From the NCBI GenBank assembly GCA_030847615.1, contig JAUMIR010000004.1, positions 274,559,501-274,623,500 of the forward strand: a stretch of DNA of 64,000 nt, read 5' to 3'. The notes beneath the pieces are model-generated. The model searched no databases, was not told the DNA's origin, and worked only from the letters and a program-made list of their open reading frames with translations. Shown here one piece after another: positions 11,922 through 23,152 of this stretch; positions within the stretch are counted from its first letter, which is position 1, and each line of letters starts with the position of its first letter. Both the position numbers and the translations under genes were made by a program. The stretch is from Gambelia wislizenii (lineage: Eukaryota; Chordata; Lepidosauria; Squamata; Crotaphytidae).

Positions 11922-12830
11922 GCCGGTTGCCCGGGACTTACCGGGCGGCCGCTTTTGCGGCCGGAGTCCCCCCCCCCGAGCCCGGGCAGCTGCAGTGTGG
12001 GGCCTGCATGGGCGCCGCCATGCCGGCCATCTTCCTCCTTCCTCTCCCCAGTCTGTGCTTGCAGGCCGGGGAGAGGATAGTAAACCAGCCAATAGGAGGG
12101 AGGCAGCTCCCACCTGATTGGCTGGTTTTGACCAATCAGAGTCCACGCTCAGCACAGCCGCTGATTGGTCAAGGGGCGGGGCTAGTCCCCAATGCAGTCC
12201 GCCGGCCGGGTACATATTCCCGGCCGGCTCCCTGCCTCAGCAGTTGGCTCTTGCGAGCCGAAGACCCAACCCACCCACCCTCTAGTCAGTTGTTTTTTGT
12301 TAGCTAGTTCTGCTTTGTTTGCTTTGTATTACCTTGTCACAACTTTCTGGCTGATCGGTGGGCATGAGTTTTTTGGCCCATTTGGGGGGGGGAGCTGGGA
12401 GCTACTGTTGGCTTCCGGGGTCTGGGGTCGGTACCTAACCCCGGGGCGGCTCCCCCTCCGCCCAATTCTTTTTGGGCACATGATCGGTCACGTGCTGGCC
12501 ACGTGAGCTCCACATTTTCCGGTCACGTGACTGGTCATGTGTCTTGGCCTCACGGCCCGGCACGTGATCCGTCACGTGATCTTCACATGCCCGACCGGCC
12601 TGGTTCGCCTCCCCAGGCAGTATGTGGCACTATGACAGGTGGAGGGCTCTCCTCCTGTCCCCCCCAGGTAACTCATGCCCAGACCAACCTCCTACGTCTA
12701 TCACCAGACAGAAAGTTGTGGCCTTTCCGCCAACCTTTTACTTTGTAATAAATCCTTTTGTGCATGTTACTTTGTGTCTATTCTCTTTATTTGGCTGGGA
12801 CAGGGCGGGGGGGCACCTTGACTCTCGGTC
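11922..12830 (+). mobile_element. GC-rich LTR-like unit 2
   Basis: A 909-bp CpG-rich block inserted in the family A copy, between GCATAA (11916-11921) and GCAAAA (12831-12836). Promoter-like signals run in order: three CCAAT boxes (near 12090, 12115 and 12160, either orientation), a GGGGCGGGGC GC box (12173-12182) and a TACATATTC TATA-like site. An AATAAA (12748-12753) follows near the end. It is homologous to unit 1 at 7866-9290. This fits a solo LTR, but the termini are not TG/CA. No coding content is supported. Confidence 0.5.
12477..12589. promoter_or_regulatory. Cluster of E-boxes
   Basis: Five CACGTG cores (12489, 12500, 12524, 12561 and 12573) and three CACATG/CATGTG variants (12477, 12536 and 12584) lie within 113 bp. 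One, GGTCACGTGACTGG, has an extended palindrome of the type bound by USF, MYC/MAX or TFEB-class factors. The cluster sits in GC-rich unit 2, downstream of its promoter-like boxes. Confidence 0.6.
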
Positions 12831-12892
12831 GCAAAAATGCCACAATTTATGCCAGCAAAAGAACATTAAAGTGGGGTGGTCTGATAAAGTCC

Positions 12893-15013
12893 TCAGAAAA
12901 CAACAGGTGTTTTCCTGTTTTTCCAAAGGCTTTTTTCCCAGAAGAATTGAAAAATGGAGGGGGAAAGAGGGGGGGGAGATCTTGGAATATTTTATTTTAG
13001 AATGATAAAAAAAACGTTTAAGACAAAGTGTATGTATATTTCTTCCTTTCAAAGTAGAATACTATATAACAGGAAGCCTTGTTATATAAGACAATGCACA
13101 GTATCTGGTTGTTGCAATACCTGGTCTTGGTATCCTTTTCTCAGTTCCTTTTATGGGAATTGAGGCTTTATGTCTCCTTGACACTGTGGAAGACTAGAGA
13201 AGACAAAACATTTTTCTCTGTTTTACTAATGTTGATGGTTTCTTCTGTTTTTATTATTTTGTGCCACCTCATAATAAGGTGGCAAATCCAAAGAGGTTCC
13301 TTACAGTTCAGAACATTTTAACTCCATTTGAAACAAAACAAAGATAAAATATTAAAAAGAATTCAGTTTGTACTTACTTATTGACTGACTGAACTGTACT
13401 TTAAATTTACAAAACATGGTGATTTTATACCAAACAAAATTGTATATTTGTATCATATTATGTATATAATACATTTTATGTTCCTAAAGTAACAAAGTGA
13501 TTTTTAATTTGTAAAGGGTGCTAATATCACATTGTTTCCATTTTTTCCAACATTTTGGAAAAATCAAGACATTTTACATCTCTAAACAGAACAGACAAGT
13601 CAATATAAGGCAGCTTCATGTGTCCCTGCATTAATATTCCCTGCACATATGCATGTATCTCCCCTGCACTTCCAGTTAACACATGGTCTGGACATGTGGC
13701 TGGCAGGTGCAGTTCTGCAGCTCACCTTTCTATTCATTGCCTGTATGTGTGGAGGCAGAGAGTGAAAGGGTCTCATAAAGAGGCAGAGGTAGAATCTCTT
13801 CTATATTGGCTATAATCTATCTAACTTTAAACTTGGTGGCACCTTACCAACAAAAAAGTTAATGCAGTGGTTCACCCACAGACAAACAACAGATTTCCAA
13901 GGTATGCAGAAATATATAATGCTGAAAGAGGGGAACCCATCCTCCAAACCCTCCTGATGAGGATTGTATAATGAGCAAAGCTGTCCTATAAATTCAGAGC
14001 TGTACATTTTTGGGTTTCATTGTGCTCCATACTTCAGCAGGTTCCCAAAGCATACCCATTTAGCCCTCCACTCACCCCAACTGTTAGGTTGGAGCCTGAA
14101 TCAAGCAATGTGCTGAACACCAGTTCTGAAATTTCTTCTTATATGACATTCAGATTCAGTGCAGGAGAGAAAGTTTCCACACCTCAGGTTAGTTATAGGG
14201 TTCCCATTTCATCAGCATCCCATTCCCTGAGATTTCTGGGCCAAAATCAAAGAGCAGGGAGAGGGGCCTTATGGTGTCACAAGGTAAGGCCTTTATGATA
14301 TTACAAAGGTAACATGGGCAAAATTGGAGGGCAAGTTGGAATTACTGGACCAGCTTAACTGTAGAAATTGTCACAAGGAGAATCTAGGTAAACTGGTTGT
14401 ACCCCAGTGTAACATACACCATTATAGTTTTACATGTGGGTGATGAGTAACTGAGGGAGGGAGAAGAGGGAGAGGCCCTTGTGAGGCTGGGAGTATAGAT
14501 GCAGATTGAGTGGCAAGAGTGGATTGTGAGGTGGAGATGGAATTTACATGTGGGTGGTGATTGGCTGAGGGAGTGAGAGGAGGGAGGGGATTGGTTGGGT
14601 ATGTTTTCTAAGCGGCCAATCAGCACACTGGGATTGGAAACATACGCAAGCATTTTAGATAGATAGATAGATAGATAGATAGGCAGGCCTAGAATCTAGG
14701 AAAATCTATTTAACCAGGTAATGTGGCAATGGTGGGATGGGGAGTCCATTTCTGATGGTTGAATAGGCTTTAGAATTCACTAAGCAACTGCAGCAGTTGC
14801 TAGCATTCCCACTAGGAGTTCCCCGTCAATGAAAAGTGCCGCCTTACTAGCTGCAGAAGCACTGGAGGAGAATGCAATGAGCATGAGGATGCCTGAAAAT
14901 GGGTCCCATTTCCGGGACAAGAATGTCGTCCTCACGTTCCTCTCAGGTCCTTTTTTACTGTGTATGATAATCTGCATTATGACTAACCCTAATAATTGTC
15001 AGGCTCATTGTTA
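12893..15013. other. No gene seen; SINE scrap
   Basis: AT-rich intronic sequence. A short fragment at 13597-13620 (TATAAGGCAGCTTCATGTGT) is the 3' end of the SINE type found at 24700-24985. Confidence 0.5.
14656..14682 (+). repeat. (TAGA)n microsatellite
   Basis: About six to seven TAGA units in a row. Confidence 0.95.
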
Positions 15014-15650
15014 GGATTTTATTAGATGCAGCAAAAATTGCACAATTACAACATCACAGTAGCACAAATGGGTCCTGCTATTGGCACAACATTGTCATCC
15101 TTCTGTGATCAATCTGTGCTCCAGCCGCAAATAAGGCATTGACGGGACAAGCTGTCAATAGCTCTCAATATTGCTTTTTTCGCGGTATTGAAGAGCGTGC
15201 AAAACCACGTCCCGCTATAATCACAAGATTACAGCATGAATGGGCAGTCCTCTTTCCTCCCCTTCGCGTTTCCAGTGAGCAAACATCTGGGTGAGAACAT
15301 GAAAACTATCCACAGGATGCTCTTTTTATGAACTGTCCCATTTTGTTTGCATGTTTTTAGGTTTGTTTAAGTCTTTCTGTGTTCATTTACTTTGTAAATT
15401 CGGGGGGTTGGGGTTGGTGTTTTTAAGCACACCCGTGTCTTCTCACTACAACCATTGAAATCTCGCCCATGCTAAATCACGGAAGTAAAATCCCATTCTT
15501 AAAAGGCTAGTGGTGCTCATGCAATAATTCCATAGTGGTTGTATTGCTCAATTACAGTGATGCCCAATAATAAGTGCAATAATACCACTATGTTTCTGCT
15601 TTCCTCAATAGTAGAATTACAGCATTTTTGCCACTAGTCTAATAAAGTCC
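15014..15650 (+). mobile_element. Family A transposon, diverged copy
   Basis: Starts GGATTTTATTAGATGCAGC and ends CTAGTCTAATAAAGTCC. The flanks are TTA and CTA. It is organised like the copy at 54923 (GTCCTGCTATT, AATAGCTCTCAATAT). No coding frame. Confidence 0.7.
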
Positions 15651-16199
15651 CTAGTCTGGAGCCAAAAAAAAAGGTGATCATGCATATAAAATCTATCTTG
15701 TGACATTAAAAGATATTAAGAAATAAATGGAACAAACTTTACATCATCCATATATACTTTCAGGGGGAAAAAATAATTGCCCAATGTGCAAAATAACTGT
15801 AAAACAAAAATCAGTGCAAGATGTAAAAAACGGGGTAGCTATAAAGATGTGAAGGCCTGGGGGAAAAACTGAAAAATTCAGGAGAAAAAAGTTTTTTTCC
15901 ATTTTTCCTGAAGCCTTTTTTGTTTTTTTCTGAAAAATTAAAAAAAGGAAGAAAATCAATCATGGAATGTTTTATTTTAGCATTATGAATAAAATCTGAA
16001 ACTGATACTGATAACTATCACTCGGAAAATGAGTCTGGTTAAATTTCACACCTATTCATTTAATCTTAGTCCCTTCCTCCTCCCTTGCACATACTTATCC
16101 CCACTCAATTCTTTTTATGGGAATAGGTGCTTAATGACTATTTGACACTGTGGAAAGGAAATATAAATAATTTTCTTTGTTACTAATCTTGATGGTTTC

Positions 16200-16290
16200 T
16201 TCTGGGTTTTTAAAAATTGTTTTGGGGTGGTGTTTTTTTTTGTTTTGTTTTTGTTTTGTTTTGTGTTGTTTTTTTTTTTGTTTTTTTGCC
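16200..16290 (+). repeat. T/G-rich simple repeat
   Basis: Low-complexity TTTTG and T-run sequence. Confidence 0.85.
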
Positions 16291-16549
16291 TGTTCCATAT
16301 AAACTAGCAAAAGCAGAGGTTCCGTACAGTTGTTCCTCCATTGGTTACAAAGTGTCATGTGAGTGACGTGCTAAGCCCTTTGCTGCCTTGGGAAGGGACG
16401 GGGTGGAGAGCGGTGGGGGGCAGGCAGCTTTCAGTGAATAATCAAAACCGCAAATGTGAAAGACGTGAATGTGGAGGGGCAACTGTAACCATCTACTACG
16501 AGACAGACCAAAACCATAAAATGATAGAACATCCATAGTGGTTACCTAC

Positions 16550-17720
16550 AGTCCCTGGCTGAGACCACACTAACACATCATCAATGAGCTACAACCAATT
16601 CCGAAGACTAACACAGACATCTCACAAGGTCTGGGAGGCAGGCCTTTATTGGGCTACAGACAACCTCCAAATCTTAACAACTACTCACAACAGGTTACAT
16701 AACATGAATGATAGATAATACAGTGGCAAGACCCTGCCACAAACTAGATGCCAAATCTGTCCCCACATCTACTCCGGGAGCAATATTACAGGGGCCAATA
16801 ACATCAACCACAATATCAGAGATGCACTTACTTGCTTATCCTCCAATGTGATATATGCCATCCTAAGCCAGCAATACCCCCCTACACTGTACATTGGATA
16901 AATAGGACAATCTACACAAGAGGATTAATGGACACAAATCTGACATTATAAATGGCAATACCCAAAACCAGTTGCAGAACATTACAACCTTCCTGGACAG
17001 ACAATAAGGGATTTACAGGTCATGGTCCTTGAACAAGGAAATTACAAAGAAAGACTAGAAAGAGAAACAGCTAAATTCACACATTCCAATCCAGTAGTAG
17101 AGGTATGAACAAAGACAATGGCTTCATAGCATACTATGTATATTAATACAAGAGCCCTTGCTACTGCACATACAGTGGGCCCTCGGTATCTGCTGCGGTT
17201 TGGTTCCCCCCCCCCTCCCGCCCATGGATACCAAAATCCGTGGATGCCCATTATGTAATAAAATGGCATCCCTTATATAAAATGGCAAAAATCAAAGTTT
17301 GCTTTTTTTAAAAAAAAATTAAATCGAACTGTAGTTGGTTGAATCCATAGATGAAGAGTCTGTAGATATGGAAGCTTGACTGTATAACAAAAGGAATCTT
17401 CTCTAAAAGTATATTGAACCCTGGGAAACTGACTTTTGGTAGGCAGACATATTGTTTTCATACATGAACACTAACTGACCACTGTAAAAGATCTGAAAGA
17501 CCTGTATCACCTTGCCCAATCCTTTGAAAATTTAAGACAAGGCACATGATTTGCATCTTTCTGGATCCTATTACATTCTATCCCACTCCCACAAGTCTAT
17601 AAATATGCTTTATACCTGAGGCCTTAATACCACTTGGCACTGCATCTGAAGAAGGGGGCTCATGCTAAACTAAAAACCAGTTAGTCGTTAAAGTGCTGTC
17701 ACATTTCTTTTCTTTTCTTT
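16550..17720 (+). mobile_element. Penelope-like element, GIY-YIG nuclease part
   Basis: The plus-strand translation at 16752-16895 reads CQICPHIYSGSNITGANNIN, then LTCLSSNVIYAILSQQYPP and TLYIG. This is the CxxC...VIY...YIG pattern of the GIY-YIG endonuclease domain of Penelope-like retroelements. Another frame further on gives PVAEHYNLPG and IRDLQVMVLEQGNYKERLE, the usual C-terminal part. The 3' tail ends near GAAGAAGGGGGCTCATGCT and CAGTTAGTCGTTAAAGTGCT, a repeat tail also seen in pieces near 26110, 48530 and 55750. Frameshifts and stops show it is dead. A pogo-type MITE interrupts it at 17173-17382. Confidence 0.7.
17173..17382 (+). mobile_element. Tigger/pogo-like MITE
   Basis: Starts CAGTGGGCCCTCGGTATCTG, contains GGATACCAAAATCCGTGGAT, and ends AAGCTTGACTG. 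TA flanks both sides (17171-17172 and 17383-17384). The layout matches Tc1/mariner Tigger-type non-autonomous elements. It sits inside the Penelope-like copy. Confidence 0.8.
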
Positions 17721-17980
17721 TGTCCCCCCACTCCTCCCCCTGCCCCACGCGCTCTGGTAGCTTGATTAGCCGAGAGTTGCTCTTTTCTGCTCTGCCTTGG
17801 GCAGCAAAATATCTTGGACCAACCAGGCTAGTTGATGGTAGCTGTCCAGCCTCCTGAGCAAAATGCTTTTCACACTATACACATCCTTGAACTGGAGATG
17901 GCCATTGATTCAATTTGAGACCTTCTAGATGCAAAGCATGTGTTCCAGCTTGGAGCAACACATCATTCCCTAATGACTAA

Positions 17981-18155
17981 GGAGATTATCAGATGTGGCA
18001 AAAACCACATCAGAAGATCACAATGAGAACAGGAACAGGCTCCATTATCAGGTGATGTCATCCTTCAGCATCCCGGGGGTGTAGCACTGGTGTAAGGCAT
18101 CCTTTTTTATTGCCGGCTTGTCCTTGTCTATGTTCCACCACATCCAATAATCTCC
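17981..18155 (+). mobile_element. Family A transposon, 175-bp copy
   Basis: Starts GGAGATTATCAGATGTGGCA and ends CCACATCCAATAATCTCC. It has perfect TAA flanks (also readable as CTAAG). This is the shortest copy and shows the minimal unit. Confidence 0.85.
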
Positions 18156-18555
18156 TAAGCTATGTTATCTGTTTGGTTCTGCAGAAAAGATAGCTGGCAA
18201 TCTTGATAATTTTCCATCAAAACCAAGATAAATCTATGAAAACTCAAATGTACAGGTCTAGTGGACATCTTTATTGTGCTCATCAATTGAGATTATAATG
18301 ATTTCTAGATTAATAAAATAACCTACTACATGTCAGTATACAACAAGCTCTAATTTGCCTTTGATATAATAACCTCCACACACTTTTTCCCAGCAGTACT
18401 GCACTGTTTGATAAGACTTAGGTTCCTCTTCACAAGTATCACTTCTGGGGATAAGCTGCTTCCCTCTAGAGTAGCATAAATTGTAGAAGGTACTCCATTG
18501 GGCCACTGTGGAATGTTAAAAGTTAATTTTCAGTGTAGTATTTAGCAGAGGCCAC

Positions 18556-18675
18556 CAATGTATACCAGATGCTGTACAAACTGCCAAAACCACCTCAGGA
18601 TTTCTTGCCTAAGAAAACCCAATGAAATTCATGGGGTTGCCATAAGTTAACAGGTGACTTGAAGGCACATATACA
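18556..18675 (+). repeat. Fragment of a 5S-derived SINE 3' part
   Basis: Shares TTGCCTAAGAAAACCCAATG, TAAGTTAACAGGTGACTTGA and the TATACACACA end with the copy at 47357-47580. The 5S-like head is mostly lost. Confidence 0.7.
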
Positions 18676-20171
18676 CACATTTAGCAGAACTATCTTTAGT
18701 CTTCAAAAATATGAGGTCTACGGCTACACTTTTTATCCTGGGAGTGGGACATAGTGAGTGATATTTGAAAAACCATTGTCTGTACTCACTACTCTTGCAT
18801 CATACTTAATTTTCAGTAAAACATTAAAAGAATGTTACCTTCTTTGCAGAAAGCAATCAAAATGATTTTCCCTCTTATGAGAAGACACATTCCAACTCCT
18901 TTTAAGTTTAAACCACCACTGGCTCACAACTGATGTAAAAGTAATGATGTTGAGAACTGTCATGTGATTATAAAACATCAGCCTTCTAAAACAACAGCCA
19001 ACCATTGAAGGCTTTCTCTTTGAATATGTAAGACAGAGGGACGGTATTTTTATGCCAGCCTACAAACTTCAGTAGCTGCTTTCACAAATTCTTTAAGGCA
19101 TGCTGCCCTGATTTGAAGGGAGGGGGAGAGGAAGGAAGGAAGATTGGATGACTCATTCTTCCACAAACTCTCTTTCATCCCTATACACAAACCCTTTTAT
19201 TCATGTTTGCTTAGAAATCTAAAATCCCATTAAAAGAGTGGAGAAGGCAGGGAAAGACAGTGAGGGTATCATAGACCATTGCTGTCCATGCCATTTCAAC
19301 AGACTAACTAGCTTTATAGTGGATTCTAGTGGTACCTCTTCTCTCTTTCTCTTGCCCCCTAACCTTAAACTGTTGAAGAAAATAAGCCAAAAGATTTTCA
19401 CTTTTGAAAAAGCATATCATTTCCCATCCAAATTTTAAGATGATCATTTGACCAGAACAGTCACATTAGTCCACACAAATATATTGCTATAAACAAGTTC
19501 AAAAGGTAAGTGAGAGAAACTACAAGGAGCAGCTGTCTATTCTGCTCAACAAAACATGGCAAAAGCCAAGAAGATATTTTGCAAGAGATCATGCTTTTTT
19601 AGACTTATCTAGAAAAGACCATACTTGAATAGTTGATTCAGTTTAATAGTTGATATTGTAGTATTAAGACTGTAGACTGGCAGCCTGCAGGAACCTGCAG
19701 TCCAACAACATCTGGAAGTCTGCATGACTCCCACCCCTGAGTTATATCTTCATCAGGATGTTGGTCTCAAATAGTATTTTTTGTTTCTCACACACATAAG
19801 ATAACCTGCACTTCCAAAAAAACCCATAACCCCACAGTGATTCATGAAATATTCTTCTCAGCAGAAAGAACAAGCACTGTTTATGAAACAGTGGGAGATC
19901 AGGGTGCTGTGGATTTTCCTTGGAACAGCAAGGAGCTACTTATTTATTTTTATTTAATTAATTTATATCCTGCCTTTCTCCCAGAAGGGGACCCACTTAA
20001 TGGCACTTTTTTGTGACTCCCCAGTCCTCCCAAAAAATTTTATTTATTTTTCAATGACATTGATATGGCCATTAAAATCAACAGCAAGCTAGCTATTACC
20101 TGACCTATAGACAATAGGGAGAAGAACTAAATATGCTACACCAATAGTTGATATCACAGTTGAACAGTTAA
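18676..20171. other. No gene seen; L2-like tail near 19930
   Basis: Intronic sequence. Around 19935-19985 there is a TTTATTTAATTAATTTATAT block followed by CCTGCCTTTCTCCCAG, an L2/CR1-type 3' tail. The segment 19555-19675 is repeated at 21627-21757. Confidence 0.5.
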
Positions 20172-21034
20172 TCATAGAAACATAGAGTTGAAGAGACCAT
20201 GCCATCCACTCCAACCCACTACCATGCAGGAATACACAATCAAAGCACTTCCAACAGATGTCCATCCAGCCTCTGTTTAAAAATCTCCAAAGAAGGAGAC
20301 TCCACCACACTCTGAGGCAGCAGTATTCCACTGTCAAACAGCTCTTGCTATCAGGAAGTTCTTCCTAATGTTTAGGTGGAATCTCTTTTAATTGCTTTGT
20401 GTCCTAGGAGATTATCAGACACTTCAAAAAGCCCAACAGGAGCACGTGAGGACAATATCACTGTACCGGGAACAGCTCCCAGTTTGACATGACATCATCA
20501 GCCTCACATGCTGCTTCTGTGTAGACTCTGTGCTGCAGTGAAGAATGAGATGTTGCTTTCATTGGTGGACGTTTCTGCTAATGAAAAGTGATGGTTTATT
20601 CTCCACTGCAGCACAGAGTCTGCACGGAGGCAGCACGTGAGGCTGACATGAGAAACCATGCGGTATAGTGACATCATCCTTGTGGGCTTTTTGCCAGATA
20701 ATCTCCCCAGTTTCGCACAACGTCACCTTCACATGCTGCCTCCATGCAGACTCTGTGCTGCAGTGGAGAATAAGCTGTCGCTTTTCCTTGGCAGAAGTTT
20801 CCACTCATGAAAAGCAACAGTTTATTCTTCGCTGTAGCACAGAGCCTGCACAGAGGCAGCACGCAAGGATGATGACACGTGTGAAATCACACGGTACAGT
20901 GACATCATCCTTGTGGGCTTTTTGCCAGCTTTTTGCCTGCATCTGATAATCTCCTTAGTCTCTGGAACAGTAGAAAACAATGCAGAGCTCTTCTACTTGG
21001 AGCAAATGTATTGGGATGTTGTGGTATTTGTTAC
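20172..21034 (-). mobile_element. CR1 LINE 3' end, split by a family A insertion
   Basis: On the plus strand it begins ATAGAAACATAGAGTTGAAG and runs GGAATACACAATCAAAGCAC to TTGTGTCCTA (20406). It resumes at TTAGTCTCTGGAACAGTAGA (20955). The intact CR1 at 62103-62757 reads GTGTCCTAGTCTCCGGAGCA across this point, which gives the empty site. Confidence 0.88.
20407..20954 (+). mobile_element. Family A transposon, compound copy
   Basis: Starts GGAGATTATCAGACACTTC and ends GCATCTGATAATCTCC. The flanks are CTA and TTA inside CR1. It holds two tandem, similar foldback modules, each with GACATCATCCTTGTGGGCTT and a CACAGAGTCTGCAC-type block. The join keeps a former terminus, AGATAATCTCC, near 20695-20705. 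The two modules differ by scattered substitutions. Confidence 0.85.
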
Positions 21035-21037
21035 TGT

Positions 21038-21240
21038 GGAGATTATCAGGCGCTTGAAAAAGCCCCAAAGGAGCTTGTGAGAATGACATCACTGTACCAG
21101 GAATGGGTCCTGGTATTGCACAACATCCTCCTCCTTGCATGCTTGCTCCGTCCTCCCTCCGTGCTGAGGCAATGAAAAAGGCACCACTTTTCATTAGTGG
21201 AAACTCTTTTGGCGCATTTTTCAAGCATCTAATAATCTCT
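21038..21240 (+). mobile_element. Family A transposon, 203-bp copy
   Basis: Starts GGAGATTATCAGGCGCTTGA and ends AAGCATCTAATAATCTCT. TGT flanks both sides (21035-21037 and 21241-21243). Related in body to the 20407 copy (AAAAAGCCCCAAAGGAGCTT). Confidence 0.82.
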
Positions 21241-21852
21241 TGTAGCTCTTGCGTTGTTTGTTTTTAAAGATCCAAATGATGTTTCTGTTGTTCTGGACTA
21301 CATTCTGGCAATTTCCAACTGCAACCTTTTATTCCCACCAACTGGATCTCTTTTTAACCATGAGACTTATTGGAACAAGTTTCCTTCTCTTCTCCAACTT
21401 TTTTAAAAATCTTTTTAGAGTTATTAGTGCTATAGTGCATCAACAAAATGGCACTTCTGCACTATCACTATGACTCTTTAAAAAAGAGTGAAGGAGGGGG
21501 GGAAATCCCCTTCAAACCACACGACCACGTCAGCAAACTGCAGCTTTGGAAAAGCCTCAGTCAGATCCAATAAGTCACTACAAGCAGCCTCTCTAAAGAA
21601 GGAATGAGTGGACATGGACGTGACAAAAACTAGCAAAAGCCAAGAAGCTATACTTCAAGAACTCACACTTTTTTAGAACAGTCAAGGAGAGTCCATAGTT
21701 GAATCACTGATGAAACTGAATAGTTGGTATCATAATTGATATTTTAGTCAATACTGTCTCATGTTCAAAACATATAGTTAATACCTTAGTTAATATAATA
21801 TTAATTGCATTTCAGTACATTTAAGACTTATTCATACATAAATATTAAAGTA
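21241..21852. other. No gene seen; dispersed repeat at 21627-21757
   Basis: The block 21627-21757 (AGCAAAAGCCAAGAAGCTAT and onward) resembles 19555-19675 in the same orientation. I do not recognise the family. Confidence 0.5.
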
Positions 21853-22108
21853 TAGTAAGACCCTCATATCCACTGGGGATTGGTTCTGGTGTGTGTGTGT
21901 GGATACCGAAAACCATGGATAATAGTGAATGCCATTGAAAATAATGGGACTTCCGGTTTAAAATACTGTAGAGTTGCCTTGGAGGACCTAGAAAATGGTT
22001 AAAGAGGACACATTTTCTAGGAAAACTCTATGGTAGGTGTGCTGTTTTGTATCCCATGGATAACTGAATCAGTGGATAATGAATCAGTGGATACGGGGGT
22101 CCTACTCT
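21853..22108 (+). mobile_element. Second Tigger/pogo-like MITE
   Basis: Begins TAGTAAGACCCTCATATCCA, contains GGATACCGAAAACCATGGAT, and ends GGATACGGGGGTCCTACTC next to TA. The style matches 17173 but the family is different. Confidence 0.65.
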
Positions 22109-22821
22109 AATAAGAATTAAACAAGAATGAATGAGGGAACATTATTTGTTAATAATTGGCAAGGGTTAATGAATGCAATAATATGTAATCAAGAAGTAAT
22201 TTGAATTAATTTCAGCTAATTTTTAAACTGTTTTACATGTAAGTAGCCAATTTTAATGTAATCATAGCTTTTAAGAAACAAAAAGTATGCCCCTTGAGCA
22301 CTTGGCTAATCTGAAAAGTGATCCCCAGCCCCATAATATTTGCCCACCCTGATCTAGGATAAGATTGAAAGGGCTCCACAGTGCAACAGAGATTAGAAAA
22401 GCTCTTTCTGTATATGCCTATCACCACTTTTACCACAGATGGCATGCCCTACAATTGTCCTAGTTTGGCATAGATAGTCGTGATTAATCCTCTGTCATCC
22501 CACTGTTTCAGCTGCTTTTAAAATGTCCCAGTTTCTCTTTCTTCCTCCCACTTTTGCCCCTTTGTCCTCAGGGGACTTCAGTTGCTGCAAACTGAGTTCA
22601 AAGTGGAAATGTAGTTGGCATTCAATTAACTCAGCAGTGGGGAAAGGAGAAGAAGGGGCAGAATCTTGCCCTTTCCAGTAGGCACAGGCAAAATCAAACT
22701 GCTGCAGCCTATCATCGTTTGTGTGTTCTTCCTTGGTCATCTTGACCACACTCTGGTGTTGTGTGGCCACATGTGTCCCAGTTTTCATCTGTGAAATGTT
22801 GGAAGGTATGAAACACTAGGA
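22109..22821. other. No gene seen
   Basis: AT-rich start, then unique-looking intronic sequence. The minus-strand open frame 22495-22788 has no recognisable domain. Confidence 0.5.
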
Positions 22822-23058
22822 AAGCCAGCATGGTATACTGGTTTGAACATTGGACTATGACTCTGGAGACCAAGGTTCAAATCCCAGCTCAGCTTTGAAG
22901 ACTCCTTGGGTGATCTTGGACAAGTCACACTCTTTCAGCCTCAGAGGAAGGCAAAGGCAAACCCCTTCTGAACAAATCTTGCCAAGAAAACCCTATGATA
23001 GGTTTGTCTTAGAGTCGCCATGAGTTGGAAATGACTTGAAGGCACGCAAGAACAACAG
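22822..23058 (+). mobile_element. tRNA-derived SINE
   Basis: AAGCCAGCATGGTATACTGG, CAAGGTTCAAATCCCAGCTC (B-box-like) and AATCTTGCCAAGAAAACCC, ending TGACTTGAAGGCACGCAAGA and a CAACA tail. Same family as 7518. Confidence 0.88.
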
Positions 23059-23152
23059 TGAAACACTAGATAGGATAAACCTCATCAAGAATGAGATAAG
23101 TGGTCCTAATAGTCAAATGGGCTCAAGGGAAATAAATGCTACCTTAGACTTA

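Larger units (their letters stand above)
11407..12892 (+). mobile_element. Family A transposon, complete ends
   Basis: Starts GGACTTTATCAGACAAGTAA and ends GGTCTGATAAAGTCC. The 3-bp flanks are TCA on both sides (11404-11406 and 12893-12895). Internal text GCATCATAAGGATGCCTAAT and TTCTTTTGCCAGCATAA is shared with the copies at 1, 34261 and 56274. A GC-rich LTR-like unit is inserted at 11922-12830. No transposase frame is seen. Confidence 0.85.

Noticed and set aside
11814..12307. Overlapping open frames of 126-133 codons on both strands
   Set aside because: Caused by the low stop-codon density of the GC-rich LTR-like unit.
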